From Lepas anatifera (Eukaryota > Arthropoda > Thecostraca > Lepadidae), in NCBI GenBank assembly GCA_034440635.1, contig JAOTON010001129.1:2125501-2189500 (forward strand): 64,000 bases of DNA, given 5' to 3'. This document shows, in pieces, positions 22,441 to 33,651 of this stretch. Numbering within the stretch: position 1 is the stretch's first letter; the number at the start of each line of letters is the position of its first letter. The translations under genes were made by a program, and so were the position numbers. The notes beneath the pieces are model-generated. The model saw only the letters and a program-made list of their open reading frames with translations, was not told the DNA's origin and searched no databases.

Positions 22441-22578
22441 TGGTCTAACATTGTCAGTTTAAAGGTTTTTTCCACTTTTTGCCAGTTTTGCCACTTTATC
22501 CTGGTAAATACCTGTATTTACCAGTTTATGCCACTGGCTGGCATAAACCCAGTTTTTACCAGTATTTTGCCAACCCTG

Positions 22579-22586
22579 GCCATGTT
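22579..22586. repeat. 8-bp target duplication (right) of 5.5 kb hAT element
   Basis: GCCATGTT directly after CCAACCCTG; matches 17,029-17,036. Confidence 0.92.
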
Positions 22587-22948
22587 GACACAAAGAGTCA
22601 AAACAAGAATCATTGGTTTCGTCCTATATGGCCTCCGAGGTAAAGTATGGGGCGGAATCGCGCTGCCTTCGTACTCCATTGTGACGATGATCGTCACTCA
22701 TCGCGGATTTTCGTGTTGCATCGTGCCTCATCGCCATGGTCTCGCACCTCATCGTATGCTCATCGTTAGGCATCGTGATGAACACGCGCTCAACTTGTAA
22801 TGCTCCCGTGGATTATCGTATTGAAATCGTGCAAAATCTGCGCAACATCGTACACGTATCTGCATAACGTGTTTTTGTGACACGAATGCCCACGATTTAT
22901 TGAATCGTGGGAGGTCGTAGCCATTCGCGGCCCAAATCGTGATAGGGC
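22587..22948. repeat. Dispersed ATCGT-rich tract
   Basis: Between about 22,680 and 22,900 the words ATCGT, CATCGTG and CTCATCG recur irregularly on the + strand. This looks like a decayed simple repeat. No gene is visible. Confidence 0.4.
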
Positions 22949-24234
22949 TTAATCCTCGCCCCGTGGGGGATGTTTGAACACCCCCTCGGGTTTTTGGAGA
23001 TAGCACCAACTGAGCTTGCCGCCCCGGTAGCTCAGTTGGTAGAGCGTTGGGCTCCGGCCCGTGGCTCAGAAGCATGCAGTGGCAGTGCATGTCCAGGCTT
23101 AGGATCGGTTCCCCTGAGACGCTCCGGCGCTCAATAGTTTACCCGACGTACAGGTCGGCTGGCAACTGACTGGTGAGAGGGTGACCTGAGCGGGGCGGCC
23201 GTCCCTGTGCTTTGTGGGACGTTAAACTTTGGCTTCTAAATCAACCCTTCATTGTGGGAGTTGCTCGTTCGGGTAGTGGGGTCGGGGTCTCCGTGACAAG
23301 TCCATTGATGACTTTAGTGAGACTCCGACTCCAACAGTCGGGCTGCGAACAACTTGGACAAAATTTATAAAAAAACATAAAAACGCCGGCGCGTAGCGCC
23401 ACCGTAATTGTCATAACTTTTCTCTGATCATTTTCACAACTTTTGCCAAAATTTTAGGGCTGGGTCATTTCAGGTCAGGTCACCAGTGCAGGTCAAGTGG
23501 CCTCACCCCCAAAAATGTTTAAGGTGACATAAGTAAAAAAAATGGGTGAGTCTATCGGATTGAAACTTATACCACATAATTGGCCCACCGAGTGCTACAA
23601 AATACATTCCGGGCTTTTTCATATCGATGACCAAGGTCAAGTACGGACCATGACCTCACCATTGGAAACACATGGGAAAAATAGAAATTGGGCTATATTT
23701 GTGTGGATAAAGCTGAGAATACTTTCATATTCTCCAAATCGTAATATCCTGAGTCTCTTTCCAGGTTCATGTTCCAATTTTTGACCTGTGACCTCTGAGA
23801 GTTCATCTGGGGTTATTTAAGCAGTTTTCAGACGGGTCAATAACATTGCATGAAATGATGATACAGATTTTATTTTGATATCATTGCGTTTGGATTGCTA
23901 TTGTAAGTCGATTGATATGCATATTGACTATGCTAGGTTAAAAACATTTTTGTGTTTTGACCTAGTATGGTCATACATCATTCGATTCGCCGTGAAAAGC
24001 GGAAGCGAATGGTGCATCAAAAATTATTCTTACTCAACTCTGTAAGATTCTAGAACCCAAAAGCTCTGCTCAAAATGTCATCTTCTTTGACCTGTTATGA
24101 CATCAATACTGACCTGAGCCAAAAAGTGACCGATATAGTTCCTCTTCATGGATTTGTATCAGCTATCCGCTGGGGTGTTCAAATACCCCCACCAGGGCGA
24201 AGGTGGCTCGGAAGGCCACCGGGGCGCGGGTTAA
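22949..24234 (+). mobile_element. TTAA MITE, family 3 (copy a)
   Basis: TTAA at 22,949-22,952 and 24,231-24,234. Left end TCCTCGCCCCGTGGGGG with a GTGTTCAAA-type palindrome inward (ATGTTTGAACACCCCC); right end GGCCACCGGGGCGCGGG. The interior shares the TGACCT-rich core with copy b. It is interrupted by a tRNA-derived SINE (23,006-23,375). Its right TTAA is followed by AGGGAATGTGG, which may be the start of another TTAA family. Confidence 0.78.
23006..23375 (+). mobile_element. tRNA-derived SINE (type 2) inside MITE
   Basis: The head GCCCCGGTAGCTCAGTTGG with A box TAGCTCAGTTGG (23,028-23,039) is tRNA-like. A B-box-like GGATCGGTTCCCC follows at 23,102-23,113. The body includes TGTGGGACGTTAAAC (near 23,215), and the 3' end GCGAACAACTTGGACAAAAT runs into an A-rich tail. 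The interrupted MITE sequence resumes as in copy b, which defines the borders. The first bases CCAACTGAGC are an inverted copy of the A-box region. Confidence 0.75.
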
Positions 24235-27200
24235 AGGGAATGTGGAACCTTTATAACGTGATTTAACTGACATAACCAAGTCGTAAAACATGCCGGAACA
24301 CCCGATTCTCAATATATAATTTGTCTAGCTCAAAATTTCCGTGGAGAAAAGCTAAAAACTTACCTGAAATGCACACCCGGTTCCATACTAATAGGTAGGT
24401 ACTACTGGTCCGCCTGTTTTTGCCAAATAACTCCAGAACAATGCTACTCAGCGTCCTGGTTTAAAGCTCAATAGAAGCCATTCATTGAAATCTTTCGATT
24501 GGCATGCTCTGCATGTTCATCACACGACAAATTTAGAAATTATTCAATAAAAACACTTTTGAGGCCGTGAAGACGGGGCAAGCGCTAGAATACCTGGCAC
24601 CGCCTATCGCAGGCGCACCCCTCTGACCCAGACCCGTCAATCAAGTCTGTACCACGTGGCACTGCGCCGTGCGTAAGCCGTAGTGGCGGGAGCCGATCAA
24701 TGGAACACCTCGCATGGTGCACACGGCAAAACGGAGAAGAGCGGATAACAGTGTAGCCGTAGGCAACTGGTCACGTGACTAGGGTGGGGCTGAACTGCTG
24801 CGCAGAAAGGGAGCTCGCCGAGTTGTGCTGGGGCTACGAGTAGATCGGACTAAGACATGAAGTAAAGAAACTCGGAAACTTACGGATCGTTTCATGAAAA
24901 TTAATGCTCGTGTTTGAACGTAATGAAGATAGGTAGAGCTACTAGTACAGTAGAGTAGAGTAGAGCTAATTAGCTCTAATTAATTCAAATATCATTTCTG
25001 GATATTTCAAATCCCCGTTTGTAATTCTTACGTTAAACACATTTAGAGGCATGGAAATCGCCATGGATATTGGGATGGGGCTTGACAGCCATGCAAATCG
25101 AAGTCCACTTCTCCCTGCGTTCAGTTCATAGGCGGATCCAGGGGACAGGGGCGGATGCCACTTAATCCTATGGGATGTCCCGTGTTGAATCTGCAGATTC
25201 AACCTTGGTCTCAGGTGCAAACATGCCTCTTGCCCCTCCCCCCAGATGCAAATAGCAGTACCCTCGCGATTAGGTTCGACACACCGCTGAGAGGTTGCAC
25301 CGCCCAGTGGTGAGGCCCTGTTGGCAAATGGCGACTCACTGCCCGAGTATCCCTTTCCCTCACCCCATGAAAAGTTTTTGATAAGACCGGTCCTGTCAGC
25401 CAGTGAGATGCCTGAACGAATCTCTGCATCTTAGCAAATTTGATTGGACTAACAGAAGCTTTTGGACACATTTTCATCCTATGCAGTTAGGATTTTTTTG
25501 GCTCCGTGGCCCCGTTTTTTAATGTTTTTTTTGGATAAGAGTATCTTAACTAATTGTCCTAACGTTAAAACGTGTCGGCTTTGATTTGGAGAAAGGATAG
25601 AAGACACCCGTAAGGTGCATATTTCACTTTCATTACATGCTCACTGGCGGATCCAAAGCTTGAGTTTGGGGGGAGGGGGCTACTAGTCTCAGATTTTGGG
25701 AACCGGCGGGTGTGAGAGACATCTAAGGGACAAGTCTAAAACAAATATTTTGATGATTTTAGTGACTCTTCGACCTCAAAAAAACTGCGGGTACTATAAG
25801 CTACAGCATATAGCAGCTGATGTGCCCTCAAACCTCAATACAACTACAATCTCAAAAGCGGAACTTGCGAAAGCCTGAACAAAGTTTTCTATATCAAATT
25901 CAACACTTAAAACCTTGTCGAAGCCACCAATCAACGAAAAGCTGATATCCCTATTTTCTACTCCGATTGTATGAAAACCCTTAATTAGAGAAATACCCTA
26001 AGGTCCCCGAATTGACGCAACGCGTCAACGGGTTAAATCAGCACAAAAAACAGATTCTAAGCAGTCCATGTGCAAGGAAGAAAAGGTCTTGCGACGTGCA
26101 ATCACATTGCTCCTGGCTGGTATTATAAAATAAAACATGAGGCCGCGAGAAATGATTTTTGAAGACCTTTGTGTTTTCTTCAGCATATGGTAAAAATAAA
26201 ACAAAGCCTTACCACAAACGTTTCCTTCTTTCAGTTCCATATGTAATCATCTAATCATAATTTAGTGGCTCCAAGGAATTTGAAATTTATAGGTGTGTTT
26301 TATGGCATGAAAAGTCGTAGACACGTGGAAGGAACCTTTCGTGTGGTTTAAAGCATCGAGTGAACATGAACCAATAGATGACATTACACTTTAGGCACTG
26401 AGCCAGGGAAAAATATGAAACGGCGGGCACCGACTCCGGAATCTCATATGCTCTGTACTCCTTGCCAAAGGCAGAAGGATGGCGTGATTCGTAAAGAAAA
26501 GCTCAAACGATTTTTACATGCACTGCAACATAACCGGAATCTTTCGAATACCTTTCAGATGATGCTTAGGAATTTATCTAGCTGTTCTAGGAGCAGTGTT
26601 ATGTCCAATCTCTGCGGGCCTCGTTTTGAATGACAAAATAACGAAGATGGACACAGATTGTCCTCCTGTCCTCTGCTGGCTACACCACAGACCCACCCGG
26701 TGCTCGCTCTACCCCTTTCTATATTATGCATCTCATCCACACCTGTGTGCATGCCCTTGTAAATGTCTGAATGTCCAAGATACACGTGTATGGCTTCAAA
26801 TCGCGTTACACGGACTTAGAAATGACGTATTAAGTCATTGACCTCACCTGAGGTCAGTTTTAGGCAATATTGTTTTCTTCAAATTTATCACTTGAGAGAT
26901 ACCCAAAGCGGCGCATCGTTCATTTAAATCGACTCCAAATCATTCTCAAAAACTGAAACGGGATCCAATCGGACCAGGCCTATATTCTGGTTGTGCTGGG
27001 GCCTTTGGTGATGAATAACTTCCAATGATAGTCCGCTGATGTGTCCTTTTCAACATGCAATGGTGGAAACAATGCAACAGTGGTAACGGGATGTACCCCT
27101 CATCAAATCGACATCCACGAAATAGGCCAATAATTTTTTTCAGATAAAATAGTGACGTCATCATGTCCCTTTCAGATTGTTTGGTGTAGGCAATGCAAAC

Positions 27201-28043
27201 GATTAGCCAGTTCCGGGTTTGCTTTTTTAACTAAAACCTACTTTCCAAATGACGTGAATATCAACTTAAACGAAACCGTTACGTCACCAATGACAAGGCG
27301 GTGGTTAAACGTTCCTGTGATGTGGCGTCCCGGGTAAAGCCCCCGCAAATAACCCTCGCAATCCTTGTGCGGATCACTCGCTATCTATGTGCGGGTATAG
27401 CCCAGCTCGGAAAAGGAGTTTCTGCTGAGGCTGCATGATCTCAGGAAGGTTTTTCGTCACGCTTGATTTTCAAATGACGAAAATTCATGAGGTCAGCCCA
27501 GAATTTTTTCAAACAAAAGCGTTTAAAGGTTCAGAAAGGTATTCAAATCTTTGGTTGCCCGCAGAGAGGAGCCAGTGGGGTCTCTTCTCATGTCTTGTCT
27601 CAAATTTTCGTTAGATAACAGTAGACAGTAGACCTAGTATTTAATGGCAATAGACATTGATAACAGTAACTTTAGTGTCAAATCCAGGTACGATTTTATA
27701 CATGCATTGACAAAGTAACTTCAAAATTTTAAAGGCCGCCTTAACGCTAACTAAAACTGAGCCTAAAGCTTATGAGTTGTTTCTGTTGGGATTTGTAGTT
27801 TCTCGTTAGCCAGAGTGGAACGATTAATATTTACTGGCCGATGTTACTTATCGAGGCATCACTTATTGCTGGTTTTGACTCCGTCACTGTTCCTAAAAGT
27901 GCCCAAATAACATTGCGAGGGGGATATTTCGTGAATTAACGCAATAGGAAACCTAAAAAAAAGAGCAAAATGAAAGGCAGCGTCCCTCTTTTATACCTGG
28001 TTTTGAACTAAAAATTTAAGAGCGTTACGAAAAACCACTTTTA
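24235..28043. other. Long stretch without recognisable genes
   Basis: I find no domain-bearing frame. Visible items: AGGGAATGTGG next to the TTAA at 24,231 (compare 30,678 and 61,372); GGCGGATCCA words at 25,133 and 25,647 that resemble DNA-transposon ends found also at 31,250 and 49,992; a CTCACCTGAGGTCAG inverted half-site pair near 26,845. Minus-strand frames at 25,211-25,477 and 26,555-26,785 are short and unlike known proteins. Confidence 0.45.
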
Positions 28044-28226
28044 GGGGATGGGTGGCTTAGTGGATTAGTGCGTCTGTCTACGAAGTCACCGGTTCCGGGT
28101 TCAAGTCCCGGCGGAGCCTCTGAATAAGTCGATCTTATCCCCCCAAATCCCTCCCAACAGGGTGAGAGTTGGCGACGCCGTAAGACCTTGGCACTTGGTG
28201 CGTCGTTCAACGCCAACAATTATTAT
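28044..28226 (+). mobile_element. tRNA-derived SINE with LINE-like 3' end (copy 1)
   Basis: Pol III promoter boxes: A box TGGCTTAGTGG (28,053-28,063) and B box GGTTCAAGTCC (28,098-28,108). The tRNA-like head ends CGGCGGAGCCTC, then the body runs through CCTCCCAACAGGGTGAGAG, and the 3' module GTTGGCGACGCC...GGTGCGTCG...CGCCAAC ends in an (ATT)-like tail. The 3' module folds like the 3' ends of LINEs A and B, so those LINEs probably supply the transposition machinery. A target duplication is not clear. Confidence 0.85.
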
Positions 28227-29023
28227 CTAACTACTATTGGCATATTTCATTTATCCCAAAGCTCGCTGTACTAAATTTTCGCACGCTTTAAAATTCAAAA
28301 TAAAGGTTCTATTTTAAATTTCAAACTAAGTCCCCATTCTACCACAGAGCGACAATTGAACCCCTGTTACAGGGAAAACTCAGCCCTCATCCGCCATAGG
28401 GCTCACTCCTGCCAAACGGGACAGGTCGGCCCAGGGTACTTTAATACGGGTACAACCAAGTTTCCTTCTAAATATAGTTCTCCCTGATGACGTCACCGAG
28501 CTTTCCTTCCAAATTGTAGGAGAACCTACCAAATTTTGGGAGGATCAGCTGAAACATACCAAGATTGGGCGCAATTTTGCAGCAATCTAGTATAAATCGA
28601 AATCAACTTCAATCGCCCATTAAACAGTAACCTTGATCTGAACGGTGAGCGGCGTATTTTACGTGCATCTGTTGAGAAAAAAACATTTCAAAGAATTTGT
28701 TGACCGAGCATGCATTCATTTGATCAACGCAGCAGCCATGAACAGTGATTTTGACAAACATACCGACACATATAAAGCAGCAATAAAATAAAAATAGAAA
28801 CAATTTCTAGCTTCTCAATCGCAAATTTAGATACCTTCAATCGCGTAAATTCAAATTATCAGCACCCACACGCTGATAATCTGACTCCTTCCAACAACAA
28901 AAAATGTAGATTCAACGTCGAGTAGGTTGAAGCCGTACCAGCACGCGACCATTGGAGTCAAATACCTGAAGCTTGATGTTACGAAAACTCGCTGAAATAT
29001 CTAATCATGCACCTCAGCATGGA
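28227..29023. other. No gene recognised
   Basis: AT-rich sequence without a credible open frame; one minus-strand frame near 28,609-28,803 has no domain. Confidence 0.5.
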
Positions 29024-30000
29024 TTAACACGCGCCCCGCTGGGGGAGGCCTATTTCGCCCCCCTCCTCCGTATCTCATTTCTCAGGCAAGCTAAAGAAAA
29101 ATTACGGACGGCGTTCGAAAGCTCTTGACAAGACGAAGAGAAATTATAAGTAGTATTTGTATGTCAGATCAATATTGAAGTCAACATAGGTCAAAGAAGG
29201 TTCCATAGGCTTGAAGAGGGCAGTGTACGTTTCCCCCTCTAGATTTTTACTCAGCGGAGCTAGAGCAAATATTCATGAATCATTGGATTCCTCTCATCGT
29301 GACAAATCGAATGATGTACAATATGACCTTGTTAGGTCAAATTGTGAAAATGACCACCTGACCTCGACTTAGGTCAGGGTCACATGGTATCTTGGTATGG
29401 CCATGTTGCATATCACTCGACTCCCCGTGGCAATATAAGCACAATGCAAGAAAAGTAAGAGCTTTATCTCAGTTCAGTAATAAGTTATTGGCAAAAAATC
29501 ACTATATGCTCCAGTGACCTGATATGACTTTTGAGAGGTCAGATGGTCAAAAACTCAACTTGATGGTCAAGATCGTGGTAAGAATACACGGTTTGAGGGT
29601 TTTCTGCTTTATCCAGTATTTACTGAAAACCAACCCTTTCTATTTTTCACCATACTTATAATGGGTGACCAAAAAATTGGCCCCACCTTAGGTCAACAAT
29701 ATCGAAATTCCGAGATAGATTTGTAGACCCTAATGATCCCATTATATTGTGAAAGTTTCAAACTGATATTCCTTAGTCGTAGCTTCAAACTTGTGATTTT
29801 AGGTTTTGAGGTCGGGTTGCTTGACCTTGGATAGCTCCTTGACCTGACATGACCTGACCTAAAAAAATTGGTCAGATGCATAAAATTGATCAGGGATGAC
29901 GTACTGTAAGCTTCGTTGTTCTGCGTCTCTTCGTTTTTGTGTTATGTGGAAAAACTAGGAGGGGGAAAAATTTCGCCCGCCCCAGCCGGTCGCGTGTTAA
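29024..30000 (-). mobile_element. TTAA MITE, family 2 (copy b)
   Basis: TTAA at 29,024-29,027 and 29,997-30,000. Reverse-oriented copy of 15,580-16,601: ends CACGCGCCCCGCTGGGG and CCAGCCGGTCGCGTG, same subterminal GCGAAA/TTCGCCC palindromes and the same TGACCT-rich interior. No coding capacity. Confidence 0.8.
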
Positions 30001-30177
30001 GAGAAGTATAATAGCATTACCGTCAAAATAAGAGCTGAAAACTCGTTAAAATCCGTCAGCTTTAAGTAACAGCCGAAAGAGATTCGTTTCCCGGGGATCA
30101 TGCGATTCAAGTCCACTGTTTATTGCCTTGGGGAGTTGCCATGACAATAGCAAGCAAAATCAACGGCTAATCAAAAT

Positions 30178-30248
30178 CGAGATCAGTCTCATCATAGTTG
30201 GGGTTTAGGGGCGCGCCGACGTCATAGGTCAAACGGCGAGATCAGTCT
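30178..30248 (-). mobile_element. 47-bp LINE 3' stub with 12-bp target duplication
   Basis: The sequence CGAGATCAGTCT occurs at 30,178-30,189 and 30,237-30,248. Between them (30,190-30,236) is, on the minus strand, the terminal GTCGGCGCGCCCCTAAACCCC element followed by an AACTATGATG tail. That is the same 3' end as LINE B (CGGCGCGCCCTAAAACACC then AATGATGA). It is a severely 5'-truncated LINE copy. Confidence 0.88.
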
Positions 30249-31727
30249 GTTCAAGTCTTACTACAAACGGCTGTTAGTGCTGAAGCTGCTATTATGTTGA
30301 CGCGCTCTAAAAATTTGTGAAAAGAATATTCTACGCTAGTCTCTGCAAAACGCATGATGGTTTCAAAGAAAAAAAGTTTCAGCTTTCTATTCGACCATAT
30401 CAACTTTGTTGATCGAGTTCTTAAATAGGTTTTTAGAGCTTTTAAAAGTGTAATTTCTCCAATGCCCGGCATTGTAACCGTTGTGCCCGTCCAGTCCTGA
30501 TGACGTAATGCTGCCAAACAACTTGAACGGGGTCTGGGTCGGCCCTCTTGCTACAGGGCGAAACGTCAGCCTTCCTGTTGTACGGCATGAGCTGGCCAAA
30601 TTTCACGAAAGGGCTACGGCTCAGTCCCTTGAAAAAGGAGACCGTCCCTCCTGTCACAAGCGACGGGACACCTCTGCTTAAAGGGAATGTGGCACCTTAG
30701 TCTAATTTTGGAATTAGTGTAATTAGGGGATCTTCTAGCCGAAAATCAAGGAGGCGTCCATGATTTCTCCGAAAAATGTACAATAAGCTCAATATTTTCA
30801 TTTTTAAAATGCTCCTCTAGTGAAAGAAATAAATATCAGCCTGTGGATGATGTCATGATCTGGCAACCACTACCATGATAAATACGCTTCAAGGGCTTCG
30901 ATTGGCTGATACTCACCGTGACGTCAGCATATGTCGTCACACCAACAGCCATGACAACTGTGGCCTGCTGCTAAGGGTACATGACGGGTACATTTCAAGT
31001 AGATTTTAGTTTTTTCTACGGAAATCTCGAGTTCCAAGACAAATGATATATTGAGTTTGCTGTTGTCAGACTCAATATATATCGGGGAAGGGAGAATCCG
31101 GCCCAGGGGGCGCCACTTTTAGTCGGAAAATCGTATGTGGTGGGCGCCAAATCCTATCGGTGGGCGCCGATTTTCGCATCGGGGGAGGGAGGGGCGACAT
31201 TTCAGTGGGCGCCGCGGGTCGATCGGGGCGGAGGGGGCGCCTGCCCACTGCCCTGGATCCGCGTATTCAACTAAGAAAGGTGTACGGAACCACGAAGTGA
31301 ACAATGTGCCCCGTCGACGACGGGAAACAAGAATAGGATGATCACAAGAATGCATGGGATTGCACGAATGGGATAGGTGCACAGCCTGGTATCAGAAAAA
31401 CGATTGGCAAAGGAGTGAGACTCAGTTACGCTTGGTAGTTCGGTTTGTAAATAGGCAATCCATTTTTAATCCGTATAGTTTTGCATGACTTTAGTATCAC
31501 TTCTACACTTTAGTGTGGCTTTTACCGCCCTTCAAGCTGATATCTACCACAATTGAGTGCCAAATGATCAGTCGAAGCGCCCGAAAACGCAGGAACGATA
31601 AGACCCAGAACAAAACTTAGTCTCACTTTACACTTATACTGAGGACACTGTCAATGCGGCCTCACAAAGGGCGACAGGCGGCGGGGTGTGAGGGCGGCAG
31701 GCTGACATGAGCTCAGCGGCAGCTCAC
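30249..31727. other. No confident gene; possible TTAA and G-rich MITE fragments
   Basis: TTAAAGGGAATGTGGCACC begins at 30,678 and recurs inverted at 61,353-61,375, suggesting the end of a further TTAA family. Around 31,095-31,250 repeated GGGCGCC words (GGGGGCGCCACTTTT) resemble 60,090-60,250. No domain-bearing open frame is present. Confidence 0.4.
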
Positions 31728-31871
31728 CGGCAGGATGTACTGGCCGTACTTGTCGAGCAGCTGCTGCCGCCGCGTCGGGTCGTCCGGTCGCAGGGTTCCC
31801 CGTGCCAGCGCCAGCAAGATCTCCCGCTTAATGTTCAGTCCCAGCGCCGACCCAATATCGCAGGCCCGGCT
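31728..31871 (-). CDS. Candidate 48-codon internal exon of an unknown host gene
   Basis: On the minus strand a pyrimidine-rich tract ending GCTGTTGTCAG precedes an open segment of exactly 144 bp that ends at CTGCCG followed by GTGAGC, a good splice donor. Its length keeps phase, and the peptide (SRACDIGSALGLNIKREILL..., ending DKYGQYILP) looks like a normal soluble helix-rich segment rather than transposon protein. A stop follows soon after the donor in the same frame. The upstream intron would hold the minisatellite at 31,924-32,703. I do not recognise the protein, and no partner exon is identified. Confidence 0.4.
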
Positions 31872-31923
31872 CTGACAACAGCAGAGGCAAGGTGCGACAC
31901 CTAACCACTCACCACAGCATGTC

Positions 31924-32703
31924 ACAAGGTGCGATAGCTGCCCACGCACCACCGGCACAGCAGGGTGCGACAGCTGCCCACGCACCACCGGCACAGCACA
32001 TCGCAGGGTGGGACAGCTGCGCACGCACCACCGGCACAGCAGGGTGCGACAGCTGCCCACGCACTACCGGCACAGCAGGGTGCGACAGCTGCCCACGCAC
32101 CACCGGCACAGCACATCGCAGGGTGGGACAGCTGCCCACGCACCACCGGCACAGCAGGGTGCGACAGCTGCCCACACACCACCGGCACAGCACATCGCAG
32201 GGTGCGACAGCTGCCCACGCACCACCGGCACCGCAGGGTGCGACAGCTGCCCACGCACCACCGGCACAGCAGGGTGCGACAGCTGCCCACGCACCACCGG
32301 CACAGCACGCCACAGGGTGCGACAGCTGCCCACGCATCACCGGCACAGCACGCCAAAGGGTATGACAGCTGCCCACGCACCACCGGCACAGCACGTCGCA
32401 GGGTGCGAAAGCTGCCCACGCACCACCGGCACCGCAGGGTGCGACAGCTGCCCACGCACCACCGGCACAGCAGGGTGCGACAACTGCCCACGCACCACCC
32501 GCACAGCACGTCGCAGGGTGGGACAGCTGCGCACGCACCACCGGCACAGCAGGGTGCGACAGCTGCCCACGCACTACCGGCACAGCAGGGTGCGACAGCT
32601 GCCCACGCACCACCGGCACAGCACATCGCAGGGTGGGACAGCTGCCCACGCACCACCGGCACAGCAGGGTGCGACAGCTGCCCACGCATCACCGGCACAG
32701 CAT
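31924..32703. repeat. 36/45-bp minisatellite array
   Basis: Tandem units GGTGCGACAGCTGCCCACGC + ACCACCGGCACAGCA (36 bp with the joining G). A long variant carries an extra 9 bp (ACATCGCAG or ACGTCGCAG). Both lengths are multiples of 3, so five or six overlapping frames remain open on both strands; none is credible as a protein. The unit contains the PvuII-like word CAGCTG. Confidence 0.93.
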
Positions 32704-33153
32704 CGTTCTCCAAGTGGGGGTCAGGCTTTCTGCCCATAACATGTGCAAACATATTAAGGTGGGAGAATAGAAGATTACTTTTCCCCACCATTTTTTCCGA
32801 CTATCCTCCATAGAATAGACGGGGAGTGGTCAATCACATAGTTGCAATTTTCAAAAAGACTTTCAAACATCATTTTCAGACAGCACTGAAAATTCCTATA
32901 TAAAAATTCATCAATACATTTGGAAATACCCAACCGCAAGGAAGGGAAGCGGTGTTCGTCATCTTCACGTTACTCAACTCCCTCAAATGTGTGTAATGTA
33001 CGTGCATATTTGCTAAGATGCACATTCTGAAATTCCGGACCACCCTTATTCTTAGCAAAAGGGTGCCGGACGACTTGTCGCTTCATAACCAGTATCGAGA
33101 TGGAGCCAGCAGTAGAGGGGATGATAACAAAGTCGGAATTTCGAACAAAACAC
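32704..33153. other. No gene recognised
   Basis: Unique sequence between the minisatellite and an LTR-like block. Nothing supported. Confidence 0.5.
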
Positions 33154-33651
33154 TGTAGCGGCCACTGCACCGCTACAAGGCTCCAGCTGCAGCCAACCAG
33201 CTGACCCCGCGCGCTTAGCCGCGGCGCGGTCAGGCGACCACCGCCGCCGGCACGGGCGCGCGCCGGGTCACTGCCACCACACCAGCGACCCACCCGGCCG
33301 ACCAACCAGAGCGCGACCTGGTCACGTGACCACTGCCGGCCGGGTATAAAGGCGCGCTGTGTGGTAACAACACCGGTCAGTTCGCCAGGGCTACTCTCTG
33401 GGCTGGTCCACTCCTCCACCTCTGCATTGCGATCACTCGCCAGGGCCACTTCCTGGAGTGGTTCGTTCCTCCCAGTTGCACTGACGATACCGTCGTGTAA
33501 TTGGGTCTACACTCAAGACAGCAGATCCCTGCTCACTGCAAGTCCGATTTCGGTTTACAGCCGTCGCTGGATTTACTGTCGATTACGCCATCAAACCTGC
33601 CGGCGATTTATTCCCCGCCGTCGCACGCTCTCACAACCACTCACGCTCTCT
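33154..33651 (+). other. LTR-like promoter block (possible solo or partial LTR)
   Basis: Starts TGTAGCGGCCACTG and is very GC-rich to about 33,350. It holds the palindrome GGTCACGTGACC (33,321-33,332) and a TATA box, then a C/T-rich downstream half that ends against LINE B's 3' tail. The TG start, promoter and absence of coding resemble a Ty3/Gypsy LTR. No matching second LTR, CA end or target duplication is seen, so a host promoter is the alternative. Confidence 0.35.
33346..33353 (+). promoter_or_regulatory. TATA box
   Basis: TATAAAGG, about 15 bp downstream of the E-box palindrome CACGTG, in a GC-rich setting (CCGGGTATAAAGGCGCGC). A pol II start would be expected about 25-30 bp downstream, near 33,375. 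Confidence 0.55.

Larger units (their letters stand above)
17037..22578. mobile_element. hAT transposon, non-autonomous, with nested insertions
   Basis: The ends CAGGGTTGG...CCAACCCTG are classic hAT termini, and an exact 8-bp duplication GCCATGTT flanks them. Subterminal sequence at both ends repeats TGGCATAAAC and TTTGCCAGTTTT-like words (17,050-17,160 and 22,460-22,570), as hAT transposase sites often do. Inside are at least three TTAA MITEs and a TA microsatellite, so the original element was much shorter than 5.5 kb. No transposase-like frame (BED finger or hATC dimerisation region) was recognised. Confidence 0.88.

Noticed and set aside
23021..23113. Functional tRNA gene
   Set aside because: The A box is good, but the head is too long, no cloverleaf with acceptor pairing is seen, and it continues into a SINE body and A-rich tail.
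28044..28125. Functional tRNA gene
   Set aside because: A and B boxes are present, but the acceptor ends do not pair, and a second copy with the same body (47,121) shows it is a SINE.
15580..30000. piggyBac transposase
   Set aside because: TTAA flanks suggest this machinery, but no frame in any of the MITEs resembles a transposase.
31909..32813. Several overlapping frames of 80-290 codons
   Set aside because: Artefacts of the 36/45-bp minisatellite; Cys-rich and His-rich peptides appear in all frames.
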